From: Macrobrachium rosenbergii
Lineage: Eukaryota; Arthropoda; Malacostraca; Decapoda; Palaemonidae
Reading direction: 5' to 3'
Assembly (NCBI RefSeq): GCF_040412425.1
Contig: NC_089781.1
Coordinates: 56,255,968 to 56,319,967 of the forward strand
Length of the DNA stretch: 64,000 nt
Positions 13,764-26,447 of this stretch are shown here, piece after piece. Numbering within the stretch: the first letter of the stretch is position 1; every line of letters starts with the position of its first letter. Made by a program: the position numbers and the translations under genes. The notes beneath the pieces were generated by a model. That model was not told the origin of the DNA. It did no database searches and worked only from the letters and a program-made list of their open reading frames with translations.

Positions 13764-14419
13764 TAGACCGTGGGCCCACCATAGACACCCCTCCCCAAGG
13801 GATTTTTGCAGCCCCCCTATTCTTTAGAGATCATAGAATCAGAATCTGCTTGTCTGCACTTCGGCTTTGGTGATTTTGGCCGTAACAGCGGCCATTTTGA
13901 ATTCATATTGGGGCGCAAAAGGAAAAAATATTACTAATAATTTTTTCTACTTATATCTTTGTGATATATATTCTTATAGGTTTTTTGGGCCAAGGAATTC
14001 AATTTTTATAGTTCTAAAGCCCTATCACCAATATTTATCAAAGTACTTGGTAAAACTAAAATTGACGATTGCAGAGAATATGTTATATGAGCACAGTAGC
14101 CTATATGCAGCAGAGAATATTGATGAACATATATTCTTAATGATTTTGCACTGTATATTCTTGACAAGAATCTTTGTTACTTTTAATGCAATAATGTCTT
14201 GTATCTTTATTAAGTTATAATTAATAAGGGTTTTATTTACTTTTAGGTATTAGAACTCTTAATGGCCACTAATCTCCTTCAGATGAAAAGCCATTGAAGC
14301 TGAAATTAACTAAAAAGGAAAAATAAAGGTATCGCAACAAACATGTATAATTCACTATGACAGTAATAATTCAGAAAAGAATGTGAGACCTTTAACAGAC
14401 CACAGTTTTGATATGATCC

Positions 14420-16990
14420 ATGAAAAAAAAATTAATTAGACAAAAAAGTGACAAACCGAATGAAAGACTTGAAGCAATATGTGATAACATTCCAAAAACA
14501 TTTCTTAAACATTTACATGGAACTCACAATTGGTGTTATAAGAACTTTACTAACGTTTCCAGAATCTTAAAGAGAAAGTGTACAGCTGATGAAAATCAGG
14601 GTACTACCTCTAGATCAAAGAGTGAAAGGATATTGAAAAAAGTACAAGCGCCAACACCACATTTTCCTTCGACTGTTTGTTTAATGTGCAACAGGTACAG
14701 GAAAAAGGTGAATGGGCGCATCGAAATTCCCAACAAATGCCAAACGCAAACAGCTGAAGATACAATCAGAGCAGCAGCAGCAGCAGAAAGACTGAAGGAC
14801 TTCAAGATGCTGGGCCAGATTACCGATTATGACCTTCAGGCAAGAGAAGCACGTTATCATCCTACTTGTAGAAAACATTACACTAGATTACAAGAACGTA
14901 ATTATAAAGCAATGGAAAACCCTACAGTAAAACAAGAGCAAGAAGCTCATAATGCTGTCTTTGATTTTATGTGCCAGCACGTTAATGAAAACATAAAAGG
15001 AGCAAATGTTGAAAGGCTGTCAGTGCTAAAAGAAAAGTACCTACTCTTCTTGCAAGAGCAATTTCCGGAATTCTACAATCCTCAGTACAAAACTTATGAG
15101 CTAAAAGATAAACTGTTAAAATAATTTGGTAACAAGTTACAGTTTTGGCAGCCAGATCATAAGAGTGAACTAGTATATTCACCCAATGTTCATCAAGGTC
15201 AGGCTATAGAAGTTGTATTTGAAGTGGCTGCTTCTGAGTCAAAGAGAATTGAGGAGGCTGCTCTGATTTTAAGAAGAGCCATTTTGGATGGCCAAAGAGG
15301 AGCTCCAGAAATGCCTTGGCCACCAGCAAAAGAATTTTTGCTTGGAGAAAATATTAAAGTATCCAAACTTTTACTAGGATTTTAAAGTTGATCGTAGGTG
15401 GTTCCAAAGCAGCTGAGACCACTGAGATACCAGTACGTTCTATCTCTCAAGATTTATGTAAAGCTGCAACAAAAGGAAAGAGGATGATGCCATAGCATCT
15501 ACTCATAGGCCTGACATTGCGGCATCTTACAGGCAGTGCAGAAATTGTAACAATATTGCATCGTTTTGGTCGCTGTGCATCATACTCTTGCTTGCTTGAA
15601 CTGGAGACTGCAATGTGTGATAATATCATAAAGACAGAGAGAATTCTTCCAAGAGGCATTCAGGTGGAAGATAACAGAGTGACTCATTTGTGTTGGGACA
15701 ATTTTGACTTGACAGAACAAACATCAACTGGAGCTGGAACAACAAGAATTATCATTTAGTGAAAATGACAAAATGTTTGAAGTCGTAGAGAAAAGCAGGA
15801 ATCCTCGGACTAAGAAACGACCGATCAGCTATATGCCTAAGGAAATAGAACCATGTTTTTCGAAGCCAAAAGCTGAACCAGTATTTGCACCGTCTTTGCT
15901 TACCTCGCCCAATAAAGATGTGAATGATGTTGCTAAGTTATCTGACTCTTTGTGGTTGCTCAGTAGAGCCATGGCAAAGGAATCATTTCAAACGGTTCCT
16001 TATTGGGCAGGTTGGAAATCTATAAACGAGAGAGTGAAAGAATATGGAGAAGCTCAATCAAGAGTACAGTATATGCCTCCAATTAATGCGCCAGTCACAG
16101 AAAATGCCACTGTACAGCACATACTTAAATTGTCCCAATTAGCTTCCAGGGAGGTCAATCAGCCATATACAATTGTAACATTTGACTCAGCAGTTGCTAA
16201 AAAAGCATATGCAATTGTGTGGCAGGATCCGAATGCATTTGGAGATGTTATTGTTAGGTTAGTTGTTTTCCATACAATATGTGCATTTCTTGGAGTGATT
16301 GGGAAACGCGTGCGTGCAAGTGGTTTTGAAGAGATTTTAATTGAGTCAGGAATATGTGTCAGTGGTTCTATCAACAAAGTGATTTCAGGAAAACACTATA
16401 ACAGAGCTATAATTGTTCACAAGACTTTTACAAAGTTTTGAATCAAATGTAACAACCCTCTGGAAAGGAAGAGCTCGGGATATAATGGAACGTCTTGCAC
16501 ATTCCCCAAGCAGAGCATTGCTGGACGAAGCATTGGCCAATGAAGATTGCACTGCAATGATTCAACAATACAATATTTTTAAAGAAGAACTCAGAAGAGG
16601 AGAACATGGGAAAACAGCTAAGTTTTGGATTGATTACATGGACAAGGTTCTTCTTGTCTTGCGTTTCCAGAGGGCAACTAAAGAGAGCAACTTTGATTTA
16701 CACATATCTTGCCTAGAACAGTTATGTCCGATGTTCTTTTGTTATGACCATCCAAACTATGCTAGGTACACAACGATCTACTGTACATGCTTTCAATGCT
16801 CAATCTGAATAAATCTCACCCAGGAGCCAAGGAACTGCTGCACCATGGCATAAGTGTGAGTAGGTCAGGTGTTAGGTGTAGTAGAAATGCAGTGGACATC
16901 ACAACAGAACAAACTATAAATCGCCATGCAAAATCAAGTGGAGACATAATAGGATTTGCTTTTGGGTTTAATTCATTATTTATTTTAGAT
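14420..16990 (+). pseudogene. broken gene of an uncharacterised invertebrate multi-copy family
   Basis: Four open blocks follow one another (14420-15124, 15130-15760 in shifting frames, 15773-16441, 16413-16808, and a tail to about 16965), joined by frameshifts and one TAA near 15122. The first block has a Cys/His motif: CLMCNR, then KCQTQT, then RYHPTCRKHYTR, a likely zinc-binding domain. Later landmarks are HLLIGLTLRHLTGS, LCWDNFDLTEQTSTGAGTT, VVFHTICAFLGVIGKRVRASG, SGKHYNRA and NAVDITTEQTINRHAKSS. I remember these landmarks from many unannotated cnidarian and arthropod proteins, without a known activity. No DDE signature was recognised. An AATAAA-type signal follows near 17094. The gene lies between the terminal repeats, so it is probably the element's own protein, now dead. 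Confidence 0.7.
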
Positions 16991-17283
16991 GTCAAATGCA
17001 CTTTTATTTCTTAAAGGAATACTTTAGTTTATTGTACCTGTATCACAAAATTTCTTAAAAACCCAGTAATATTTCGAATCCTCTCTTTTCTAATAAAAAC
17101 CAAAGATTTATCAATTTAATTTCTTTTCTTGTTTTCCTTGGATTCTTTGGGCCAAAATCCTATGATTTAGTCTAATTTGTCTTTTGATGAGAAATGACAT
17201 CAAATTACATGACCTATTCCTTGCCCACTTAGTTAAGCTAACACTTTTTGAAATTATTTGAAATTAGATTTTTAAAAATTATT

Positions 17284-17436
17284 TTAAAATTTTGGATGTA
17301 GCAGCCAAAATCTCGACATCTCAGAGTGCAGAAAATCATACTCTGAATCAACTGACTCTAAAGAAATAAAAAGGTAGAGTCTGCACAGATATATTGGTGG
17401 GGGGAGGGGGGAGGCAACTGGTCTATGCTCCAAATA
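17284..17436. repeat. diverged second copy of the right terminal repeat
   Basis: Same orientation as 17832-17973. Shared blocks include GTAGCAGCCAAAATC, AGAGTGCAGA, GTCTGCA, a G-run and a final TGGTCTAT. It lies about 545 bp inside the outer end. Confidence 0.7.
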
Positions 17437-17973
17437 GCAGATGGCTATACCCGAGAATAAACCGCCTCCTAAGCGGTGAAGATAATTTTTCTCATGGTAT
17501 ATATTTGCTTTAATTTTGGACAAAATATAACATATTATATATGAAATAGCATCTAAAAAACATGCTCTTTATGGATATTCTCTCTGTCACTTCACTAAAA
17601 GAAAGGAGAGCAAACTATAATAATATGCATTTTTCTTGAGAGTCAAAAATTTATATTTAAACCTAAATAACCTACTGACTCCTATTTTTTTTTTCGATGA
17701 AATAAACCATTTCATTCGATTCAGCGTATTTTAAAACCCATAGTTCCTTACCATTTTCATATATTGTTTTTTTTCTGTGCGTGACAAAAACTAACTTTTT
17801 TTATCCAATTTTTGTCCTGAATATTTTTCAATTTTTGGCTGTAGCAGCCAAAATCCAGAGTGCAGACAACCAGAATCTGAATCTACGGACTTTAAAGTAT
17901 AGGAAAAATGTGGTCTGCAAAAATCCCTTTGGGAGCGGGGTGGGGGGGATTTCGGCTGCTGGCCCATGGTCTA

Positions 17974-18415
17974 TAATCACAGATCTAAGGGAGATCCACT
18001 GCAGCGACTCATGGCAGATTCCCCCCAGCTTCAGCAAGGCCGGGGGGCGGGGCGGGGGAGGCGGACGAAGACAAATCCTTAAGCATCTGATGGTACATCT
18101 GATGTGGGGGAAAATTCTCAAGGCTCAGTACCCAGGAATAGAGCACAAAATAGTCATATAGTTAAGAAAGTTTCTATTGATGAGTGTCATATTTGACTCC
18201 GTCATAGATTTGAACTTTTCTGATTGGTACTGTATCTGAAATGAATTTACGCTTTTTGTTTTTTTTTTTACCGTTTGGACACTTATCCAGTACGGAGTTA
18301 CTTGCTTGGCTAGGTAAAAGGAATACATAAAACATGGAACACGTAAAACTTCAGTTTACCTCTCCATTCTGAGCAAAATGTTTAATGTAGATAAATGTCT
18401 CAAAGAACCACTTAC
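17974..18415. other. intronic sequence, no gene seen
   Basis: Between the transposon end and the A2M exon donor; a G-rich patch at 18040-18065 and AT-rich remainder. Confidence 0.5.
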
Positions 18416-18573
18416 GTGGCGCAGACGCTAAACTTGAATGTTGCATCCGTAGACAAGACATAAGGAGGAGTCTTGATATTCACGTCGAACCTGGGAAGCA
18501 CATATTCTCCAACTTTGAAGTTCTGCGTTTTGGAATTACCCTCACTTGTCTTCAATCGGATGTGGTAGAACCC
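18416..18573 (-). CDS. A2M family gene, exon 4 in window (MG3)
   Basis: Minus-strand exon of 158 bp after the acceptor TTTGAAG and before the donor GTAAGT. It reads 52 codons plus two bases (AC) that complete Thr with the next exon. It starts GFYHIRLKTSEG and contains NFKVGEYVLPRFDVNI, the typical 'F.VeEFVLPKFEV' start of macroglobulin domain MG3, and ends FKFSVCA. The Cys in SVCA corresponds to the conserved VCG/VCA position of A2M proteins. Intron to the preceding exon is 729 bp. Confidence 0.92.
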
Positions 18574-19302
18574 CTTCAAACAGAACAACGGTTACATTAA
18601 CAAAGTTGACCGATGGAAAGCTCGAAAGCAAAGCAGAAAAAAATGATCCAACTTTCCTTGCTCGTAATGAAACAGTCTCTCAGGGCAACTGTTTTTGTCC
18701 GATAGCAAACTGAGGCTACTGCTAGAAGGAGTGTCCTGTTAGATACCCTTAATAACTGACTTCGTTAAAGAGCTTAACAGGTTTTTAGTAACAAGAAAGA
18801 ACATCCACTTAATAGTAAGATTTTTCTAGGCCAATAACAAACATTTGAGCTTATTTAGTGCTACAAGGTTATCAATGAATATTCGGGAAAACTACCACTT
18901 TTAGGAAAAACATCATTCTCGTAACTGACAGAACTTAAGTGATATGTAAATTACAGTTCACTCATTTAAGAGATACTATGAGTAAAAATAATCTGATCGC
19001 AAACTATTCACGTAACATATTTTAAAAACAAACCATGAATACTGAAGGTACTTATGAAAACTATCAATAACTTGTGCAAGACTGGTATTATCTACTTCCC
19101 TAACATTATTCTTATTAAGGAAATCATTACCAATTTTAGATTTCAGTTTCACCTCATTCGTGTCAGAAGTCATCTGTTAGAACTAATCATGTCCTTGAAG
19201 TTAGTAAATCTTAAATTAGTTGGTAAAGATGTTCAGTTTCGTTAAACCGGGTCACTTCTTCGTGCAAATCGAAGAAGTGACCCAGAAATGGCGCTGCTTT
19301 AC

Positions 19303-19419
19303 CTCTTCCGGCTCATCAACAAGATCCATAGAAAGGTGAACGATGCCTTGCGAGTTGTCGACGTCCAGCCATTGAGCAATGCGTGTCTTGGAAGGAGTTT
19401 CAATCCAGACCTCTCGATA
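19303..19419 (-). CDS. A2M family gene, exon 3 in window (end of MG2)
   Basis: Minus-strand exon of 117 bp, exactly 39 codons, phase 0 at both ends. The acceptor is a pyrimidine tract ending CTCTTTCAG and the donor is GTAAAG. It starts YREVWIETPSKTRIAQW, which matches the family motif YPEIWVEDPSGNRIAQW of MG2, and ends MDLVDEPEE, matching the 'plsdEP' end before MG3. The intron upstream is only 504 bp. Confidence 0.93.
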
Positions 19420-19923
19420 CTGAAAGAGAAAGCAAAATCTGTCAAATTCTTATCTCTGAGGCATTTGAGAAGTTCCTTACCCCTCGCTTTACTTGGAATG
19501 AATTACAGATAAGGGTCAAGCAAATTGCATTTTTTATGTATAAGCCCAACCGCAAGGTCAAATACACTTTCGGGGCCACTGATGACCATCTTGTCCCTAT
19601 AAAGGCACGGATGGAGCTGTTAAAACTGACGAAAAGGTTATCATTGGTTCACACAAGATCGAGAAAATAAGATAACACGATTTTGTAAATTCTTGTCTAG
19701 ATTTGTCTTAGTGATTGACTTTTTTTATTAACAACGAGCACTGTAGTTATTTTACTGTATATAAATCCGTTCCACAAGACAGGATTACCATCATGAAAAA
19801 ATCTTGAACAACCTGTGAGTCTAGTCTGATACACAACACGACAACAAAGCTGAAATATTAATGCACTGGGTGAAATCACATCGGAATATTCCAGACAATC
19901 ACTGTGTTAACAGGAAAACTCAC

Positions 19924-20165
19924 ATTTTTCGTCGAAACATTTAAGATGGGACCAGTAACAGTTAGCAGCCTGAACTGCACCGTTTCCCCAGGCTGATATT
20001 GATGTTTGTCAGTTTGGATAAACACGCGCTCCGTTGACCTGGGCCGCAAGCGTACTTGACCAGAATGATCCAAATCCTTGCCACTCAAACTGCCGGTGAC
20101 ATTGATTCTTCCTTGATAGAAGTCGGAATCCGACACTTCAAGATCACGACAAAATTCTGCCTTTC
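19924..20165 (-). CDS. A2M family gene, exon 2 in window (end of MG1 and MG2)
   Basis: Minus-strand exon of 242 bp: two bases completing a Gly codon with the 40036-40220 exon, then 80 codons ending at the GTGAGT donor in phase 0. The acceptor is TTTTTCGTTCCAG. The key signature is RVFIQTDKHQYQPGETVQFR, the MG1-MG2 hallmark FIQTDKPIYKPGQTVKFR with His and Gln in place of the usual Pro and Ile. Upstream, KAEFCRDLEV fits the end of MG1. Proteins of this family are secreted or membrane-attached protease inhibitors and complement-like opsonins of the blood; which subfamily this is (A2M, TEP or CD109-like) cannot be told without the thioester and C-terminal exons. Confidence 0.95.
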
Positions 20166-20867
20166 CTGGAACGAAAAATACGAAGCTAAGTAAGACTTCA
20201 TGTTCAGTAAATGCTTGGCCAGTTGTTTAGGAAAACACAGAAACAGATCCAAGAAATACCATATCTTCTGGTGAACTGGAACCCGAAGTATGATGAGAAC
20301 AGTTTCCGAGAGTCATCTATCAGTTTTTAGCTCTATAGCCTACCCAATAGAGCTCATGAATTTAGTTATCTGTATAACATGTTTTAGAAATAACAGCACG
20401 AAGATATCAAATAAAAAGCTTGCATCACCCCTTATGTCTCTAATACGCAAACGCCTCCTGTCTTTTGTTACTGTTTTCTTTAATAGATAAACATTTAAAC
20501 AAGTAAAATATGGTTTTAGTCGTCTTGTCGACGTTAGAACTAGACTCTTGCAATAAAAGCTTTTTAATCGTTGAAATTTATATTTTTTCCTTTTGATTCA
20601 ATTATTACACATAATTCCTGAGGTCTATGTGAAGGCCCCGATTTCATTGTGATAGCTGTTACCTTTTGAGGCCTCGCCATTAATTAGTTCATTTTCTGTG
20701 TCCACTTGCTCAATTACATTACGTTCTGCACACTCATGTAATTCAACAACGTCTCTGCCAGCAACGTTTTCTTGATTGATAGTTTAGTGAGTGAATTTTT
20801 TGTTTTGTTTGCTTTGTCAAAGGCGGAGACTTGTGAATATTTAAACACTATACCATATTGTTATCAG
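20166..20867. other. intronic sequence, no gene seen
   Basis: Start of the 19870-bp A2M intron. No motif recognised on either strand. Confidence 0.5.
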
Positions 20868-21065
20868 TAATATGTCGTCAACATTATCATCGCATCCTAC
20901 AAAGTGCTTCGCAAAGAGCCTCTGTGAAATTCTGCCATCCGGGTCTTCCCTTTGCTTCCACTTCCTAAAATCTCCACTCAACTCCAACCTCCCTTCTGAT
21001 AGTTTCATCCAAGTAGGTCTACTGTAGGTCTTCCAACTCTCCTGTTGCCAAGGAGTCTAGATGAC
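20868..21065 (-). mobile_element. LINE 3' end fragment
   Basis: On the minus strand it reads GNRRVGRPTVD and ends in a short GAT-rich tail. The same layout appears at 26448-26690, where PVANRRVGKPSLT precedes a long (GAT)n tail. A basic Gly-Arg-Pro segment near the C terminus is usual for non-LTR retrotransposon reverse transcriptases. Confidence 0.55.
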
Positions 21066-21957
21066 AATATCACGATCAAGAGGGAGGGGAGTAAGCTGTC
21101 TCTCTAGCCAGCCTTTGGAAAGTCTAGTGCCCTCACCCATCAAACAACATCGGTGACTTCTAAGTATTATACAGGGGTAGAAGTGGAAGTGTTGAAAGAA
21201 TTGCTGAATGATGTTAATTATTAAACAAAATAATGTTCAGATCTGAATCAGAACGAGTCTAGTTTTCCCTCCAGAATTTGAAGTCATTTACTTAGATTGT
21301 TTGAATAGGTTGAATTATGGAAACATTTTCTGCCGCAGGTGAAATAAAATATTTTAGAATGTTGTGGCTTGTCATCACCGTAACTTACTACGTGTAAACC
21401 GTCAAAAAAGAGACCAGTTAATATTCCCTGATGAAAACAGGCAAATGTTCTCAAAACGAACCAACATGGAAATGTAGATCATTATCTAATAAAACTATGT
21501 AAAGATGAAAGTATTAAAAAAAAAGTAAGAGAGGACACTAAAATAATGCAAGTGATATGATGCCCCTGAATTCACTGATTAGATTTAAAAAGCTTAATGA
21601 CTTACAAATGACTTGAAAGTTGTACTCCCAAGCACGAACCGGATGTTACTGAATTCAGGCGTGACTAGTTCTTGCATATTCGCCCTTGTGCTCTGGAATC
21701 TGGTTTTTAAATGACAAGAGGTGCTACAGTCGCCACTACTGTACTTGATTTAGTGGGTTTTCTATATTTTGAAAAATCACGGACAGTACAGAGTGTGATA
21801 AGAGGATAAGTAAACGGACTTCTGGACCACTACTCTCAAATCCATATTTCAAATTCCAATCATTTAGTAACAACAAGGACTGTACGTGGAATTTTTGGTA
21901 CGTTACTATTGAAGAAGTTGTAATGAAGTACTAAACAATTCAGAAGATGCCAAACAT

Positions 21958-21959
<2 letters not shown>
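21066..21959. other. intronic sequence, no gene seen
   Basis: AT-rich sequence with no recognisable domain or structured repeat. Confidence 0.5.
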
Positions 21960-22039
<80 letters not shown>

Positions 22040-22096
22040 TATATATACTGTATATATAAGTGCTATATACTTCTGTGAAATTTAAAAAGTAATACA

Positions 22097-22172
<76 letters not shown>

Positions 22173-22299
22173 AAATACGTATAAATCTATATTATAAATA
22201 ACATAAATTCTATATTATAAATAACACAACATACATGTATAGATAAACACACAAATATATATATATTATATAGACACACATATATATATGTATATATAC

Positions 22300-22391
<92 letters not shown>
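21960..22391. repeat. cluster of (TA)n and (GA)n microsatellites
   Basis: TA at 21960-22031, GA at 22102-22169, imperfect TA from 22254 and a pure TA run at 22308-22391. Confidence 0.97.
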
Positions 22392-22396
<5 letters not shown>

Positions 22397-22436
22397 CAAG
22401 CAGTTTGTCCCTTCATCAAACAGTTGGACCTCTTCC

Positions 22437-22486
22437 ACAGAAAACCCCACACGGCAAAACCCCCACACGACCAAAAACCCACACGA
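22437..22486 (-). repeat. left cluster of a G-rich 16-17-bp motif
   Basis: Three units of the type AAAACCCCCACACGAC. On the opposite strand they read like the units of the 24424-24592 cluster, in inverted orientation around the MULE pseudogene. Confidence 0.7.
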
Positions 22487-22508
22487 ATAATGAAAGTGCG
22501 GATAGTTA

Positions 22509-22637
<129 letters not shown>

Positions 22638-22848
22638 CAAATTAGTAAATTACCTATTGTTATTCGATAAGTTATGTACAGTGGTTACAAGGAAAGCTTT
22701 CACTGTTTTCGTCTGTTAACTAGCAAACTATCAACAAATTTGTATTGACAATACTCCTTTGCTAGTTATTTACAATTATTACAAAATGACTTTTTTTTTC
22801 TTAAGACGGAGCTTTAGTTTGAGTGGAAATAATTTTTTCTGTACTCCT

Positions 22849-24286
22849 TTGCTCATCATGGAAGTCATCCGTAATAATAAGGGTGGAGAGAAACTGTGCT
22901 ATAAAGGTTATATGTATACTAAAAAAATCCACCAGTGCTACTACGATGAGGTGGGAATGTTCCAGAAGATCAGCGTTTGGATGTAATGGAAAAATAACAA
23001 CAAATTTAGCAATATCGGACGTCATTTCAATTATTGAACATAATCATGCGGGAGATGAAGGATCAGTGGAAGCAGCAAAAGTGCATACAACCCTCTATCA
23101 ACAGGCCAAATCAACTAGAGGAAATACTAGTCGCATTGTAGCGGATTCGTTGGAGAGTATGACTCAGGACGGAAGAATTGCCATGGAAAATATAAATACA
23201 GTTAAAAGATATGTTCAAAGAAAACGCCAAGAAGGACGCCCTAAAGATCCCGAATCGTTGAAGGACTTGAAGATTTTAGGTGAATGGACTATGACACGAG
23301 GAGAAAATTCTGTGCCTTTTCTTCTTCATGATAATGGTGCTGAAGCCAATAATCGAATCATTATATTTGCAACAAGAGATGCGATGGACCATTTAGCTCA
23401 GGCACATACAGTACCTGGTATATGGATGGAACCTTTGCATCGGCTCCTGTGTTATTTGAACAGCTATTTGTTATTAGAGCTCCTCTCGGTGATTCAGCAA
23501 TAAGCTGTGTGTATGGTTTCCTTTCCGGCAGATCACAGGAAATCTATCAAGAATTTCTTACAACAGTCCTAGATAAAGGAGAGGAACTAGGGTTACATAT
23601 GAATCCCGATACTACTATGACCGATTTTGAAAAATCACTTTTGAATGCTATAGAAAATGTACTGGGACCTCAAATCCATACGAAAACATGTTTTACCATT
23701 TAACACAGAATACATGGCGGAAACTACAAAGCATAGGACTGAACAGTATCTACAAGGAAGATGAATCTACAAGACATTTTTATGGTATGATTGACGGACT
23801 TGCTTTTCTTCCATCTGATAGAATCATAGATGGCATGAATTTCCTTAAATTGAACTGCCTAGCCATCTTGAACCTCTGTTGGCATATTTTGATTCGACGT
23901 ATGTGACAGGTACTAAGCGTCGTGCAAGACAAATTCCACCATTGTTTCCTCCTGAAAAATGGAGCGTGTATGAAGCAACAGTTAGTGGCGAAGACCGTAC
24001 AAATAACCAGTGTGAAACTTGGAACAATACTTTTAAATACCTGGTTGGTTATAGTCATCCCACAGTTTGGGTTGCAATTGAAGCTCTGAACAAAGATGCA
24101 CTGATGGTTCAAACTTGCTTGGATAAGAATGCCATCGGAGAACCTCTTCGTAAGAAAATTAAGAGAGAAACTGTAAAATTGCAATCGCGATTGCAAAACC
24201 TTTGTTTTGATTTTAGTAATGGTAAGAAGGACATCGAAGAATTTCTTAATGGTGTAGCAAAAAATATAAGAATATATAAATTCTGA
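22849..24286 (+). pseudogene. FLYWCH-MULE transposase pseudogene
   Basis: It begins with a FLYWCH zinc-finger: NNKGGEKLCYKGYMYTKK, then after a frameshift near 22950 WECSRRSAFGCNGKITT and EHNHAGDE, giving the Cys-Cys-His-His ligands. A Mutator-like (MULE) DDE transposase follows: HLAQAHT, then after a frameshift near 23420 MDGTFASAP (first Asp), VYGFLSGRSQEIYQEFL, and TDFEKSLLNAIE (second Asp). After two more frame changes (near 23690 and 23870) comes NNQCETWNNTF, the C-terminal Asn/Glu block, ending with TGA at 24284. Such proteins bind element ends and cut DNA. Four frameshifts make this copy inactive. AATAAA signals follow at about 24305 and 24356. Confidence 0.88.
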
Positions 24287-24423
24287 CTTCCTATATGATT
24301 TGTGTAATAAATATTACGAAACTGTACATTTTTACTTTATAATCTTATCTTCTTTAATAAACGATTAAAAAAAAAAAACTATATATACACTAGTCATTTC
24401 AGTAAGCTCCTTCTAGAAAATAT

Positions 24424-24592
24424 ATGGGTGTTTTTGTCGGTGGGGGTTTTGTTGGTGGGGGTTTTGTCGTAGGGAGGTTTTGTCATATGGGCGTTTTGTC
24501 ATATGGGGTTTTTGTTGTATGGGGGTTTTGTCGGTGGAGGTTTTGTCGGTGGGGGTTTTGTCATGTGGGGGTTTTGTCGCCTCCCCCAAAGC
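24424..24592 (+). repeat. right cluster of the G-rich 16-17-bp motif
   Basis: About ten units of the type GGTTTTGTCGGTGGGG with variants GTCATATG, GTCGTAGG and GTTGTATG. The unit matches the inverted units at 22437-22486, so the two clusters probably form the terminal regions of one MULE-like element. The regular G-runs could also form quadruplexes. Confidence 0.85.
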
Positions 24593-24599
24593 CACCTCA

Positions 24600-25763
24600 C
24601 CCGTTTTACATCCGTAACATAGCAGAGAAAGAAATAAAATTCATTTCAACTGTTTTGACTACCAGAACTGTGGGTTTCCACTCGCCCCTTCATAAACTCT
24701 CTCCTTCATTCCCCAAAATGGTTAAGCCTAACCCTTCTCTCTGTCCAAATGACTGCCTAAGGCCTTGTTTTCCAGGTGACCATTGTACTCCTTGGCGTCA
24801 AGCAGCGACAAGGGAGGAGCCAAAAAAAAAAAGAGAAAGTCATCTCTGCCGCTATGTTAACCCTCCACAAGGTTGACTGCTGCCATGTGGCCTATATAGA
24901 AAACGTGGCAAAGATTGACCTTTGCGCCACCTATGTTGGATGCAATGAGTAATCTCCGATGATTATTTATAGATGATGCAACAGAAATCGAGAGAGAGAA
25001 GCACTCAGAACACCACCCAGGACAGATGTCCTTAACCTTGCCTGACCTTCGAACTTTCCACGTGTTCGACAATGAGGTTTGAACCAGTATACTTTGTAGT
25101 GGCATCTTAATTCCCTCTTCCATCACCAGCCCCCTATCGAACAAAGACACTGTCAGCTTGACGAAGGTAATGTACCGGAATAAGAAACCTGTTATTTCTC
25201 TGTCTGATTTTCATTTAGTTTCCATTATGCAATCGCCTTCAGTAATTTGTGTTGGAGCATTCAGTGTTAACACAAATATGCATTTAGTGTTGAACTGAGT
25301 TATTTGGCACCATCTGTGCATTTTCCTCAGTTCCCTTTGAGCGTCTTATTATTCTTGCAACTAATCGTCTTGCATACATTGCAGATAGGCCTCTACTGTG
25401 GAATTACTCATCTCTATCCATGTGCAGTCTCCCTTCTACCCCCACAGCGATGTTTCCTGTTATGAAGACATCATCGGCATAGCATATTTATTCTATGTAG
25501 GATTCATTCATTTAGCAGGCCCTTATTATTACCTGCTCAGTAATTTGTCATTCTTCTGATCTGTGTTTGTTATGTAAATATAATTAGTTAAGAGGACCCT
25601 TGAGTTTTACATAATTTTCCTCACATGAAAAGGCCCTAAGCCACAGATTTCCCCTTGTTTGTCTATGAATTGTCCTAATATTGAGTCAGATGTGTAAAAA
25701 CTATAAGGAACTCCCAGCATTCTTCCGTTGCCATCTTAATCAAGTATCCTCGGACATCCGTAG

Positions 25764-25765
<2 letters not shown>
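24600..25765. other. intronic sequence with one possible reverse transcriptase scrap
   Basis: Mostly featureless. On the minus strand, 25470-25481 encodes YADD within ICYADDVFITGN, followed by EGRLHMDRDE and a stop, which looks like the catalytic box of a retrotransposon polymerase, too short to classify. Confidence 0.4.
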
Positions 25766-25840
<75 letters not shown>

Positions 25841-25889
25841 TATACTGTATACTGTACATGTGTATGTATGTACAGTATCAATATGTATG

Positions 25890-25970
<81 letters not shown>

Positions 25971-26012
25971 GTATATATATTATATATATGTATATACATA
26001 TATATACTAGTG

Positions 26013-26090
<78 letters not shown>

Positions 26091-26119
26091 TACATATATA
26101 CAGTATATATATATTATAT

Positions 26120-26150
<31 letters not shown>

Positions 26151-26152
26151 TC

Positions 26153-26247
<95 letters not shown>
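25766..26247. repeat. long imperfect (TA)n microsatellite field
   Basis: Pure TA at 25766-25835, TGTA-rich interruption, then TA with scattered GTA and CA interruptions to 26247. Confidence 0.97.
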
Positions 26248-26249
<2 letters not shown>

Positions 26250-26447
26250 CTAAGAAGAAAACAGAAAACGTATAACATAATCATCCCTTGCCTTCACTTG
26301 AGGGCATTTGCCTATTTGCCTTTAATTACTAATGGTAAAAGATGTTGCAATCCGTTTTTTCGCCTTCCACTGGTCATAGTCTTACTTTATATTCTTCGTC
26401 ACATTTTGATTCCTGTAATAACAGTAATGAAACCCACGATTTCATGA

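Larger units (their letters stand above)
13764..17973 (+). mobile_element. 4.2-kb DNA transposon-like element with about 140-bp terminal inverted repeats
   Basis: The left end (13764-13904) and right end (17832-17973) are inverted copies. Both begin TAGACC(G/A)TGGGCC, share the exact 15-mer AAGGGATTTTTGCAG (13797-13811 and inverted 17915-17929), then TTGTCTGCACT and ATTTTGGC blocks. The flanking trinucleotide TAA occurs on both sides (13761-13763 and 17974-17976), fitting a 3-bp target duplication; a TA duplication is equally readable because the terminus itself contains TA. The interior carries one broken multi-part gene on the plus strand. I cannot assign a known superfamily; a 3-bp duplication would be compatible with Academ or Harbinger-type elements, but that is inference. 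Confidence 0.7.

Noticed and set aside
19288..19670. Plus-strand open frames over the A2M exon
   Set aside because: Shadows of the minus-strand exon 19303-19419, whose splice sites and motifs are clear.
25675..26275. Long open frames of alternating Tyr-Ile
   Set aside because: Translations of (TA)n microsatellites.
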